This document shows positions 39,229-49,427 of a stretch of 64,000 bases of DNA, in pieces. Every line of letters begins with the position of its first letter. The stretch's first letter is position 1. Both the position numbers and the translations under genes were made by a program. The notes under the pieces are model-generated. The model did not search any database, was not told where the DNA came from, and was given only the letters and a program-made list of their open reading frames with translations. Source of the DNA: Aradus depressus (Eukaryota > Arthropoda > Insecta > Hemiptera > Aradidae). The DNA is taken from the NCBI GenBank assembly GCA_963662175.1, contig OY759214.1:75218037-75282036 (forward strand). Direction: 5' to 3'.

Positions 39229-39705
39229 GTAAAATTGATTTTTTTTTTTTCATAAATCATTTTTTCAAACTTACATATTTATATGTTTTTTTAATCAATC
39301 CGAGTTCCGATCCCGGCATTGCAATTCCTAGTGTTGATGAGTTGAACTAACTTAGAAACGATTGCAGCTATGAACATAAATTTTGAACTGAAGATGTCAC
39401 AACAAGTGGGTAACTTAGATTCGATAAGATCTTAGCCGAAATTGGACAAGTCCACTTTGCTTCGGGGCCTGAGTACATTTTACAAGATACCACATATATT
39501 TATGACATTCACAAATCTCTTGAAATAAACAAACGTTGTCGAACTAAAAAAACTTCATATAAAATAAATGTTTTTCTGGTCGCCCGGTTTGCGAGCTACA
39601 TGGCGAAATCCGTCCTAAAAAGTCGTTTTGAGATCTATTTTACTAACATTCGCTCGATTTGCATGAAAACAATTATCTGATTCCTACCAAAAATGTTACT
39701 TATAC
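39229..39705. repeat. hAT-flanking DNA and dispersed repeat DR3
   Basis: 39229-39415 is near-identical to 12922-13106. 39400-39700 is DR3 (GATGTCACAACAAGTGGGTA, AACTTAGATTCGATAAGATC, TTTGCGAGCTACATGGCGAA). Confidence 0.7.
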
Positions 39706-39707
39706 AA

Positions 39708-39850
39708 TTTCAAGGCCTTTAACTACGAGGTCGTATCGCCTACTACGAAAGCGCTCTTTCGTCGCTCTGCAGATGAGCATCGTACAGGCTCGGGATCATC
39801 GCTTAACGTTCCATCTGAAGAACGGCGTGCTCATGGTTTTTCCACTTCCC
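39708..39850 (-). mobile_element. SINE-1 relic, minus strand
   Basis: AACTACGAGGTCGTATCGCC, AAAGCGCTCTTTCGTC, CATCGTACAGGCTCGGG, GCTTAACGTTCCATC, AACGGCGTGCTCA: reverse SINE-1 with a deletion in the middle. Head and tail missing. Confidence 0.7.
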
Positions 39851-40320
39851 AGAAAAGAATTGTGAACTATTTTTCTGTTGATATGTGAATTTTTTTCTGT
39901 CTGGGCTCCTCCCTCCAGTATCCCGTCTTTGGCAGAATTATCTTTTATAGTGTAGTTTTAAGAATAGCTAATGGCTAGTGTGGTGTCTGCCGAGGCCAAA
40001 AAGAAAACAGAAAAAAAAAAAAATAGTGTACAGTTGAATGCTGTTTTGACTTACATAAGAAAATGTCATCGTTGTTTGTGCAAAAAGTAAAAAAATTCAA
40101 CTTTTTAGGTTGGAGAAAAAACATATATATTTCATTTGGGTCAGGTATATTGACGTCAAATTTTGACTGTTTGCTTATAAGGATATTTGACATCACAGAA
40201 AACATCAATCAAAATGTCATCAAGATGGACAACAGATTTATTACAACATACGACATTGTGTAAATTATTATTTACAAAATTGTGACGTAGGACCCTTTTG
40301 TATTGATAAATATAAGGTGC
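39851..40320. other. unassigned AT-rich spacer
   Basis: Nothing recognised; overlapping open frames on both strands (39975-40263) carry no motif. Confidence 0.4.
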
Positions 40321-40322
40321 TG

Positions 40323-40590
40323 GAGGGCGTTGGTAGCTCAGCTAGAGTACTGAGCTCGAGATTCGAAACCCCGTCGAGGCCCTCAGTTTTTTTATCTGGA
40401 AAGTGAAAAAATCTGTTGGCACTATAAGCGATGGTCCCGAGCCGGTACGATGTCAGGTACTTGTTAAAGACACCTTCCCAAGGTGAATAATCGTGAGTAC
40501 CCACAGTAGTCAGGTTAATGTCCACTAGAGTGACAAAAGTGCACTCAACCAAAGGTGGTTAAAAGTCCGGGCATGATTCACAACAACTAA
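40323..40590 (+). mobile_element. SINE-1, degenerate full copy
   Basis: GAGGGCGTTGGTAGCTCAGC, shortened head, box B ATTCGAAACC, GGTCCCGAGCCGGTACGATG, CCACTAGAGTGACAAAAG, GTCCGGGCATGATTCA; tail CAACTAACAAAC. Many small deletions: an old copy. Confidence 0.8.
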
Positions 40591-40699
40591 CAAACTTTGT
40601 CCTAAGGTAAATCTTACTTTTTTTTTAAACATTCTATTATTTCTCTATTTTAGAGAACATTTGACGACATTTTTATACAAGTTGAAGGCCTTTAAACCG
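40591..40699. other. AT-rich spacer
   Basis: Short; nothing recognised. Confidence 0.4.
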
Positions 40700-41040
40700 A
40701 CCTTCTGCAGTAATTAAGAAAATAATAAATAGATAAACTAAAAAAAAGACCCAAATAATATTAAAATAATAAAAATGGTCATGCTCTTTAATAGAAATAG
40801 TGCAAGCAACTAGGACACAGAAACGATTCAAAATTATATAAATAAAATATGATCTTTGATACGAGAAAATAGTAAAATAGTAATCGTAACACAAAACCTC
40901 ACAAGCAATAAATTAAATTATATTTTTCTTCATTTTTAAGTCATAGTAAAAAATAAAAACAAATTGTAGATTTTTTTAACAGCTACATTATCAAAAAGTG
41001 CACAATATTCTGAGTCGAATTTTGGTCTCTTTTTTGGTTT
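40700..41040 (-). mobile_element. LINE-X 3' end, degenerate
   Basis: Same order as 3990-4310: AATATTAAAATAATAAAAATGG, CATGCTCTTTAATAG, AGTGCAAGCAACTAGGAC, AATTCTGAGTCG-like end (ATTCTGAGTCGAATTTTGGTC). Poorly preserved. Confidence 0.65.
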
Positions 41041-41325
41041 TCAAGCATCTTTGGGATGCTTTTTGGATTTTTTCCCTCTTCTCCGAAGATATTTTCTTCT
41101 ATAATTCAGATCGGCGGGACTTTATGAACGCGTTATCGTTTCGAAATATCGCCGGTGTATTGTGCCAGAATAAACGAACCTTGGGATGAGAGCTTCTTCT
41201 AAATCTTCGGTATTCACCTTACACTGCTCTTTCTGACCGGGTGGTCTTTAGGTCGACTGATGAACAACAGTAGATGTATGAAAAGCCGAATATATGGAAA
41301 AACATGGAGACTCAATGCCAAACTA
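41041..41325. other. unassigned spacer
   Basis: Nothing recognised. Confidence 0.35.
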
Positions 41326-41329
41326 AAGT

Positions 41330-41560
41330 GGTGGAGACCCATAATAACTTACAACTTCCCAGTCTGGTGACAGAAAGCCGATATAGGACAAAGAAGGAAA
41401 CAACTGGACAAAGACTTGCCTGCTTGGAAATCATGGGAACACCACCACTATAGCAATGAAGGAAACCCTTCTAAACCTCTTTGATGGTGAAAGCGGATAC
41501 AAGAAGGGAAGCCTATAGACTCAGAACAGTACCTAATACCGGGCAACATACCGAGGACCG
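41330..41560 (+). pseudogene. LINE reverse transcriptase C-terminal relic (I/Jockey group)
   Basis: Frame with stops reads TGQRLACLEIMGTPPL, then LMVKADTRREAYRLRT, matching the LA(C)L.ITGA..TTP..AL..LL...PL ... EA...AYRL tail of I/R1-type LINEs. Upstream KWWRPIITYNFPVW-like words appear in another frame. Confidence 0.5.
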
Positions 41561-42795
41561 GGCATACAGTAATGTTTAAAGTATGAAAGTGTGAAATTTA
41601 AAGTATCAATATGTCTGGACTTTCAGTATTACGATCGGGCTAAGCTTATCTGGTTCAAAAACTGCGAGGGGTTGGAGTTGGAATACATTGGATAAAGTAC
41701 AATTAAGGGAGATATCCCACTGTCGGGTATGTCATCCTCCTGTGCGCTTGGCTCATCAAGAGATGGAATATCAGGGAAGGGCCTATTCCAATATTGTCGA
41801 TATATACATTTTGAAATCGTCCTGGAAGAACATTGGAGTCCCTCTCGGACCAAAACAGAGTTGAGTTGGAATGTAACGAAAGACTAGATCAATTCGTCAG
41901 GTTGGGAGCTGAAAAGGCACTCGTTTTTATTTTATTTACACATGGATATTTACAACTGTATTAAAAAAAAAAGTGTGTGTTTGCAGTTTGCAGTGTAACT
42001 TCCGTACCTAACTCTTCTAGATTCAGTTCCTCTTTGAACTAATAAACTATATTTTTATTTTAACTATTTTCATTAACAATTGGTACAGGGTAGGAAATAA
42101 TTTATTTCAGAAATTGTTTTTAATGTTATTTATTTATATTAACAGTTAAGGATACATTAATTTATTAACTTATAGAGAATACGAGTAGAATAGAATAATT
42201 TTATTTATCAGCGTCCAATGCCATATATTTTTGACGCCGAATACTTGATTAAATTAGTTCGATGAGGTGGGTTGTCTTCATTGAGCTTAGGCCAGCTTCG
42301 ATAGATAAGTGTTTCTTTTTGAATTGTATTGTGACATTTTATGCGATACACAATAAATTTAAATACAATAAGTACACTTATAAGATGCACAATAAGTAAA
42401 TTTAAAGCGTTGTACACTCAAAAAAAAAAATCAGATAAAGAGATAAAAAGTTTTTAAAAAACATATAACATATAGTCTCTAACCCCTCACCGTTTTTTAT
42501 ATTTTATTATTTTTCAGCACTAAATTAGATTTTTTAATAGAAAATATTATCATATTATTCATTTTTTATTACTAAGCATTGAAACGGTATATAGAAATAT
42601 ATTAAAAAGTATCAAAAGTGAAAGGTCAAGAATGTTACGAATGTTTTCGTTTGCGTTTTGGAGGGGGAAAACGCGCATCTACCTCAAAAAGTCCTGCTAT
42701 AACTAACAGTAAGTAACGAAGTAACACTTCAATAAATAAAAGCAAATGTGCTAAGAGAGAGACAATAGCATTGTCAAAATGTCAAGAGGGCAGAT
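41561..42795. other. unassigned AT-rich spacer
   Basis: No gene, repeat unit or inverted repeat recognised over ~1.2 kb. Open frames 41629-41853 and 42208-42417 lack family motifs. Confidence 0.4.
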
Positions 42796-42799
42796 ATCA

Positions 42800-43092
42800 C
42801 CCAGTAGTGACACTTCCTAGGCCTTGAGTTACCTCACTAATTACTGTCACTGTTGCTGCTAAGGAGGTCTCTAGGCTATTGACCCTTAAGCAATCGTTAG
42901 GGAAGTGTGTCTGAAGGGCGTCTAGAGGATTATTGTGGAGACCAAGAGTAACAAATAATTTTTTTACACTTGGGTTTAGCAACTTCGGTGACAAAAGGTA
43001 CGTTAAGGTCAGTGTGAAGAGGTTTGTTGGAGACGTAATAAGGAGCATTGGCTATTGTACAATGATTTTGAATTGAAGGGATTGGATGCGCG
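42800..43092 (-). pseudogene. Jockey-like LINE C-terminal relic
   Basis: Minus strand: PIPSIQNHCTIANAPYYVSN, KPLHTDLNVPFVTEVAK, then in another frame NPLDALQTHFPNDCLRVNSL. Corresponds to the IQNKILR...APYYVSN..LH.DLNIPF tail of the J2/J3 elements. Confidence 0.7.
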
Positions 43093-44190
43093 TAGAACCG
43101 GAACTCTCCAAGAGCACCGCCAGGGCGACGATAAACAAACTGACCAGTAAACAAACGAGTTCTAGAACGGGTTCCCTAAACAATTCTCAGGGAAGAGAGC
43201 CGAGAGCTTCTGAACATGGACAGAATGAATTACATAATTCTTGCTACTCTACACCTCTGTATAGCAAATGTGTCGAGAAAAATGAGACTCCGGTCTAGGT
43301 TTTAAGTCCGTGTAAAACTCTAGAGAGTTAAAGGTTATACTTCTTCGGGTATGCTCTAACAGAATCGAGACAAGCTATGGAAGGAAGGCAGAAACCTGGA
43401 CTTTATTAAAGATACAGGGCTCCTGTAGGGATCAACATACACAAGGACCACAATAGACCTTACTCTGCCCACGGTGACACCTTATTCCCTCGTTAAAAAA
43501 AGGTAGGTTCCTTTTTTCCAGTATTTCTTCCAGAGATATCTTTCCAACGTTTGACAATATTTAGGGAGACATTCAAGTCTCTTCTTCGGGCCACAATGAG
43601 CGTTCGTCGCAAAAAAAAAAGGAACCTACAATCATCCCAGACAAGCTTAAGGAACACGATATAAAATAGTCCAAATATCTGATTAAAACTCTCTTTAGCA
43701 GTTTTATGCGTTTCTGTGGTGGTTGGCAAAAAAGAATTTCTACTTTACATTTTTTTAAAAAAAATATTTGATTTTTGTGTACATAGAATCGATAGGCGTA
43801 ATCGAATCTCTCAATAGTTCTATTTTTATGGTTCCGAAGTCGGTATATGGAAAGTCTATTAACGAGTGTTTGTCCCCTATTTTTGTGATATGTTTTCAAT
43901 TTCTTTAGGCATGAAGTCAATTCAACTTTCAATAAATATAATCTACTGTTACTTTTCCATAATTAAGTGACTTTGATATAACTTTAATCAGACTTGAAAG
44001 CAATTTAAAGACTTACCTATGTTGTGCTGGGGAAAAAGTTGTTCTACTATAACTTAATAGTTTGACTTTAGGTTCGCATTATTTATATGACTTTATGAAA
44101 AGTATTAGAAGTTGTAACACCTTCTTTTGGGGCTAAAGAAGTAATAGAAGGAAACTTTGTGCCAACGAATAACGATGGGTACATATACTC
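43093..44190. other. unassigned spacer
   Basis: Short inverted repeat GGTAGGTTCCTTTTTT / AAAAAAGGAACCTAC at ~43502 and ~43613. No gene recognised. Confidence 0.4.
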
Positions 44191-44262
44191 CTGCTTAGAG
44201 TTACCAACCTGTGTAAAGTTACTAACCTGCTTAAAGTTAGTAACCTGTGTAAAGTTACTCCG
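44191..44262 (+). repeat. 18-bp minisatellite, four units
   Basis: Units at 44191, 44209, 44227 and 44245. Units 1 and 3 start CTGCTTA, units 2 and 4 start CTGTGTA, so the array is also a 36-bp dimeric repeat. Confidence 0.85.
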
Positions 44263-44944
44263 AGCTTGTTATATATATGTATACACACAATTTTTAAGGT
44301 CCGAGATAATTATAATACAGATGACAAACTATCTCAATAGTCCAGCCCAGGTTTTCCACGAGGTCGACAAACCTTGAAACCAATCTACCATGGAGGCATC
44401 CTGATGAAATACGAAGAAGTTCCACGTGGAGCCAAGATGAATAGGCTTACTGCGAGAGTCGGGACTTTTTCATTAGTTCTCTTAAAGAAATCCATCCCCC
44501 AGACCTCCTACTGCCATTCAATCGTATTCCTCTGTATCTCCGTTACAACAGAGCCAACTGAAGAGGACTTATTGAGAATTTTTCCAATCAATGAAACAAT
44601 AAATCTGTATTGATAATTACCATCAAATCAGAATTCTGAACATATGCCCTTTATGAACCTTTGTAATGTATCAAAGCTGCACAGAACTTGACCATTGGGT
44701 TATGAATAGGTTTTGGTTACTCCCAATTCTCTCTAAATCTGATCCTAACAAGGTCGAATAACATGAAACAAATGCAAAGCCTCAAACTCGATTTGTGTGA
44801 CAAACGTTTAGGTACAATATATTTACTGTAAGAATTGGGAGGGGCTGATCTTTAATAATTTGTGAATTCTAGTGATCTTTAAAAAAACAAAAAATCGCTC
44901 AAGTGCAAACTACATTTGCACAATCGCTCTAGAATTTTTCAATC
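44263..44944. other. unassigned spacer
   Basis: Open frame 44374-44613 has no recognised motif. Confidence 0.4.
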
Positions 44945-44957
44945 CTGATAATTTTGG

Positions 44958-45189
44958 ATAGATAATTAAAATACACAATTTCTTTGTCAAACTTCACTAT
45001 ATATTCTCAAATACTCTCTTGTACTTCTACTCTTGAGTTTGTAAGTAGTCACTTGATAATGCCTTAACACGGCGAAACTAGTTGAGTATTTGAGAATATA
45101 AAGTGAAGTTTGACAAAGAAATTGGGTTATTTTAATTATCTATTCCTAGAATGGAGCTTCACAAAGTAAATCTGGAAACCATAAACTAT
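44958..45189 (+). mobile_element. hammerhead element family E, 13-bp target-site duplication
   Basis: 232-bp insertion bounded by ctgataattttgg at 44945-44957 and 45190-45202. Inner inverted arms 44961-45015 and 45085-45140 (~55 nt, few mismatches) enclose a 69-nt centre carrying the ribozyme-like core; the last ~50 nt (45141-45189) are outside the arms. Confidence 0.88.
45050..45085 (+). ncRNA. hammerhead-like motif with U3-A8 pair, family E
   Basis: UUGAUAA at 45053-45059 replaces CUGAUGA: C3 and G8 are both changed (to U and A), keeping a Watson-Crick pair. Extra U, GCC 45061-45063, loop, GGC 45071-45073, GAAA 45074-45077, self-complementary CUAG, UU. Confidence 0.55.
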
Positions 45190-45204
45190 CTGATAATTTT
45201 GGCT

Positions 45205-45514
45205 CAATCTATACTTAATTCTCAATTTTCATGATTTTTTTCAGATTCTTCTGAGCCATCCTTTTGGTGACAAGGGTGGGGGAAAGCAATTTTTAAGTGT
45301 TTCTCCCGAAAAATGTAAAAAAAAATACATCATATATACATATTGTTGAATTCGTGCTTCAATAAGCTTTCATTTGACAGCCTACACGGTCGAATAGTTT
45401 TAGAAAAAATCACCTGTGACAGACGGAAATAAGTGATTCCATAAGTGTTCCGTTTTGCTAATTTTGACGCAAAACATTAGAAAATGGCTTATGTATGTTC
45501 AGATTTACCACCTG
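45205..45514. other. unassigned spacer
   Basis: Nothing recognised. Confidence 0.4.
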
Positions 45515-45570
45515 ATGATGGTTGTTGATGGCCGAAGCTAGTTGTGAAATAAAATATATTGTTGCAGTTG
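45515..45570 (+). ncRNA. hammerhead-like motif, family F
   Basis: CUGAUGA 45522-45528, extra U, GGUUG/UGGCC stem II (with wobble pairs), GAAG at 45544-45547 in place of GAAA, then CUAG and UU. The A15.1 to G change would weaken activity. A GAAATAAAATATATTG tail follows as in other families. Confidence 0.5.
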
Positions 45571-45894
45571 TTACTATTGGTTACTTCTTTGTGCTAATCG
45601 GATTGAGGCCGTGTTCTTGAACAACGGCGAATATACGTCCGAACGATTCGTATCAGATTGACTTTTATATTGCCGTACTAACAAATTAACACAGAATATA
45701 CATGAGAGGCTCGAAATTATGTACCCTCCTGAGTCTCCCGACGCAGCATTCAATTTAAACTTATAATTAGTTGAAATCGTAAGATGATCAACTTGTCAAC
45801 AGCGCTTATTAAACGTTCTACATATTTCGTCATGAGAGAGCAAGATGGTGCCTTGATTTGAAAATGTATTTATAAGCCAAGGTCGAAAATATGG

Positions 45895-45930
45895 GGCCTC
45901 TGAAGAAGGCGTTGTGTCGAAGATGATTAA
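45895..45930 (+). ncRNA. hammerhead-like motif, family G, degenerate
   Basis: CUGAAGA 45900-45906, extra A, GGC/GUC stem II, GAAG 45919-45922. Palindromic stem III is lost. Probably dead. Confidence 0.4.
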
Positions 45931-46556
45931 ACCCTTTAATTTTCTTCAAAGTCTCCAGATTAGCTTTGTGTTAATTAAACTTAAACTAAGCTCCAAAGAG
46001 TTTTCTACCTCTTAACCTTCTCAGGACTTTAAGGAATTATATTCTTATTCGGAGCGGAATTATATAGCATAAATACATAGCGTAACTATTAGGTGAATCA
46101 GTCAACTTATTGGGGGAAATTTCGAAGAATCCAAATGATTTAGCTGGCTAAACTGTAATTACTTGTAGAATTTTAGTAGAATTTCGATTCGAGATTAAAC
46201 CAGATTGTGAAGGGAAGTGAGTTTGGAAAATATTTTTTCAACGAATATGAGTTTGGGAGGTATCAAATTTCAATATTTTCGATATTGCCAGTGGTCCAGT
46301 CATTTTTGACATTATCACTGCTCACTTATTAAGGAAAACAGTATGTCAGAATCATTTAAAGTGTTATAATGTTAATTTTTAGGAATAATATATAGTTTTT
46401 AAGGAGGAAAGATGTAAAAACAGGTTAATAAATAAAACTTTATAGTATATATTAAACATAGAAATTTAGTCATTATGAAGTAAAAATAATATTTATTGTA
46501 GTTAAAAAATTAATGTAACATAGAAATTGAGTTAATAATAATAAATTTTTACAATC
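45931..46556. other. unassigned AT-rich spacer
   Basis: Nothing recognised. Confidence 0.4.
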
Positions 46557-46606
46557 ATAGAGAAATACCATTTGCATAGAGAAATACCATTTGCATAGAG
46601 AAATAC
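46557..46606 (+). repeat. 19-bp tandem repeat, 2.6 units
   Basis: ATAGAGAAATACCATTTGC at 46557-46575 and 46576-46594, then a partial third unit. Confidence 0.85.
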
Positions 46607-46651
46607 AAATTATAACATATTTTCATCATGCCGTATGCCCACATCTGTAAA

Positions 46652-46992
46652 GAGGGCGCCGGTAGCTCAGTGGTATGCGTGCTTGCCTTCTGAGCTCAGG
46701 ATCGTGGGTTCGAAACCCGACCGAGGCCTTTAGTTTATTTTATCTGGGAGGTAAAATAAACTTAAGCACGCCGTCCTTCGGATGGGACGTTAAGTGATGG
46801 TCCCGAGCCTGTACGATGTCAGGTACTCGTTAAAGACCCCTACCCTAGGTGAATAAAAATTTAGGGTAGACAAAATTTAGGACTCCCATAGTAGAGTCGG
46901 GCTCAAGTCCACCAGAGTGACGAAAGAGCGCTCTGGTAGTAGGCGATATGACCTCGTAGTTTAAGCCCGGGCATGAGTCATAAAACTTAACC
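46652..46992 (+). mobile_element. SINE-1, full length
   Basis: GAGGGCGCCGGTAGCTCAG start; box A ~46662-46678; box B GGTTCGAAACC at 46707-46717; complete body; shortened tail (AAACTTAACC). No clear flanking duplication. Close to the 47855 copy. Confidence 0.9.
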
Positions 46993-47004
46993 TACTAAAT
47001 TTGG

Positions 47005-47220
47005 GGGCCATGGTGGCCGTGCGGGCTAGAGCGTAGGGCTTTGGTCGCATGGTCTCACCATGGTTTGCGGGTTCGAATCCCGTCCGGGAGTGAGTTTTAT
47101 TTCGTAGATAGAACTCCCTCCCGGGGCCATGGATGTCTTAAATAATTATATATTACACATTGACATGGCTAATATGCACCGTACATGAAGCCAAACAAAA
47201 AAAAAAAAAAAAAAAAAAAA
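47005..47220 (+). mobile_element. second tRNA-derived SINE (SINE-2), class II tRNA-like
   Basis: Head GGGCCATGGTGGCCGTGCGG has a Ser/Leu-type box A (TGGCCG-G-GG); a hairpin CATGGT/ACCATG sits where a class II variable arm would be; box B GGTTCGAATCC at 47070-47080. A 3' body then a 24-nt A tail. Flanked by aaatttgg (46997-47004 and 47218-47225, A's shared with the tail). The A tail implies a different partner LINE from SINE-1. Confidence 0.82.
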
Positions 47221-47310
47221 TTTGGTGTTGATGTATAAGATAGGTACTTTGACAGTTTTTTTGAGACAAACTCCTCTGGTCCCCCATTTTCTTCAGTCAA
47301 TTTAATTGAA
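47221..47310 (+). repeat. R700 fragment, target of SINE-2
   Basis: TTTGGTGTTGATGTATAAGA, TACTTTGACAGTTTTTTTGA, GGTCCCCCATTTTCTTCAGT; the same stretch is uninterrupted at 52425-52510. Confidence 0.8.
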
Positions 47311-47330
47311 ATTATAAATTATATTATATA

Positions 47331-47389
47331 TTTATTATTATTATTATTAATAATGTACAATGTACATTATTAATAATAATAATAATAAA
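47331..47389. repeat. perfect 29-bp AT palindrome
   Basis: 47331-47359 and 47361-47389 are exact complements around one base; made of ATT/AAT repeats and TGTACA. A second palindrome of 10-bp arms (CAGATGTACA / TGTACATCTG) follows near 47417-47437. Confidence 0.85.
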
Positions 47390-47459
47390 ATTCTATAAAA
47401 TTCTATAAAATAAACAGATGTACATTGTACATCTGTAAAAAGAAAAAGAAATAAAGGCG

Positions 47460-47686
47460 TTTATTATTGTTATTACATATGACTTTTAGTACATTATAAG
47501 GAAAAATTTGAGGAATTTAATTTGTTGCATGTAAGATGGATATATATATTTATTATTATTATTATTTATTTTTATTTATTCATGTTCACGTCATATCTTG
47601 TTTTATATAATTTTTGAATTGTTTCTTTTATCCTGGTATCTTGCACTATTCATATTAGCACGTCCATTTTTACTATTTCAATATTA
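47460..47686 (+). mobile_element. LINE-X 3' UTR, plus strand
   Basis: Plus-strand GTAAGATGGATATAT, TTTATTCATGTTCACGTCAT, TATAATTTTTGAATTGTTTC, ATCCTGG, TTGCACTATTCATATTAGCA, CGTCCATTTTTACTATTTCA matches the reverse of 4000-4180. Truncated at 47686, where the family B palindrome starts. Confidence 0.75.
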
Positions 47687-47850
47687 AAGAAAATAAGCAC
47701 CTTCCTTACAAAATATACTTTATTAATTAATGCATTTCGAACGCAGAAGCGTTCATCATCAGAGCTACTTATAAACTCAGTGCACGAAATGCATTAATTA
47801 ATAAAGTATATTTTGTAAGGAAGGTGCTTATTTTCTTTAATATTGAAATA
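47674..47850. mobile_element. hammerhead element family B, palindromic copy
   Basis: Arms 47674-47739 and 47785-47850 are perfect 66-nt complements with a 45-nt loop. The outer 12 nt of the left arm are LINE-X sequence, and their complement closes the right arm. Only the minus strand has the whole ribozyme. Confidence 0.85.
47735..47762 (-). ncRNA. hammerhead ribozyme motif, family B
   Basis: Minus strand: CUGAUGA (complement 47756-47762), extra U, six-pair stem II GAACGC/GCGUUC, loop UUCU, GAAA (complement 47735-47738), UGCA, UU. Same as the 24512 element. Confidence 0.75.
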
Positions 47851-47854
47851 TCCT

Positions 47855-48197
47855 GAGGGCGCCGGTAGCTCAGTGGTATGCGTGCTTGACTTCTGAGCTC
47901 AAGGTCGTGGGTTCGTAGCCCGACCGAGGCCCTTAGTTTATTTTATCTGGGAGGTTAGATAAACTTAAGCACGCCGCCCTTCGGATGGGACGTTAAGCGA
48001 TGGTCCCGAGCCTGTACGATGTCAGGTACTCGTTAAAAGCCCCTACCCTAGATGAATAAAAATTTAGGGTAGGCAAAATTTAGGACTCCCACAGTAGAGT
48101 CGGGCTCATGTCCACCAGAGTGACGAAAGAGCGCTCTGGTAGTAGGCGATATGACCTCGTAGTTAAAGCCCGGGCATGAGTTATAAAACCTAACCTA
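47855..48197 (+). mobile_element. SINE-1, full length
   Basis: Begins immediately after the palindrome at GAGGGCGCCGGTAGCTCAG; box B is altered (GGTTCGTAGCC); tail AAACCTAACCTAA. Confidence 0.9.
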
Positions 48198-48605
48198 AGG
48201 AAAAATCTTAATAAGATTTTGAGAAATCAGTTCATCTGCTGTTATATTTTGTTTATTAAATAGGTAGGTGCAAACTATTTCTCTCTTGAAATTTTTAAAA
48301 ATTCAAAAATTCATTTCCAAAATATGCGAGTGCGTTATCGAAATCGAGCGAGGCAGCTTTTTAAGCATTGTACAGAATATTTCTGAAAGTCATTTTCCTA
48401 TTTCAATTGATATGTATAAAAGTAATTGGTTTTAAAAAAATCCTGTAATTACATCACATTAAAAAAAAATGTATTTCTATCCTTTTTAATAAAAAAAACT
48501 ACCAATAATAAGAGTATATTCTTAAAATTCGCAGCTATGCGCCATCATTCAAACAGTTTGTTAAAATATTTCATACGGAAATTTATTTTACATTTTATGG
48601 AGCGC
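48198..48605. other. unassigned AT-rich spacer
   Basis: Nothing recognised. Confidence 0.4.
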
Positions 48606-49060
48606 TATAACTTTAAATAAGGAACATGTTTGGTAAGAACCTAGTTTTCGATAAGACTAATCGTTGTTGCCCATATCGACAAGAAATGGGTTTCAAACAA
48701 GATTTCAGAACGGTTCTCGGCTTGTATGTCAAAAACTGGGCGACTAGCGAAAAATCACATTTCGTATAAAATGTTTCTTTCAGTTTAGTTTTTTGACAAC
48801 GTTTATTTAAAAAGATTTTTATTGAGTCATAATAATAAAATATACTGAGACCCCCAAGTAAAGAGAGCTCAATTATAGTCCTTTTGCCGCCAAAATATAA
48901 TCAGTATACAGTATACATAGCTATAATCGTTTCTGAGACACCATCGCAAAAATGGACAAAACATATTCAGGAGAATTTGAATCGTGAAATTCTGTTGAAA
49001 ACTTGATTTCGGATTTTCCCACGATTACAATACTTTTTTTATACTATAGGTGTATAGGTT
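48606..49060. repeat. dispersed repeat DR3 followed by an R700-tail-like piece
   Basis: 48610-48870: GGAACATGTTTGGTAAGAAC, ACTGGGCGACTAGCGAAAAA, ACTGAGACCCCCAAGTAA as in 36370-36720. 48950-49050: TGAATCGTGAAATTCTGTTG, AAACTTGATTTCGGA, ACGATTACAATACTT resembles the R700 tail. Confidence 0.55.
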
Positions 49061-49425
49061 CGAAGTATACATGTTTGAAATCCCATTCACAGCCCGCAAA
49101 GGTATCAGATTTTTGTAAAAAGCTACAATAAACACTACTTCCATTTTGGGTCGAGAAACAAAAAAAAAAAAAAAATGTGTTGGCAGCCTGCCAAGATGAA
49201 CGTCTACATCAAATTTGAGTAAACAAACTTTTTATGTATGCAGATAGAGTTATTTGCCGGGTCTTACAATCATAAAATGTATGAGTATTCCCGGATAAGA
49301 GGATTTACTTTATGAAGATTGAATTTCTGTATGCAAAGCCTGATTTGAGGGGAATATATGTAAACTATGAAAAACAGCTAATAAAACATTTTACGGGGAG
49401 ATCAATAGTAAAATAATGGGATATA
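49061..49425. other. unassigned spacer
   Basis: Nothing recognised. Confidence 0.4.
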
Positions 49426-49427
49426 AC

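Noticed and set aside
38336..39255. Plus-strand frame 39001-39255 as a gene
   Set aside because: Shadow of the R1 reading frame on the opposite strand; an equivalent shadow occurs at 12694-12948.
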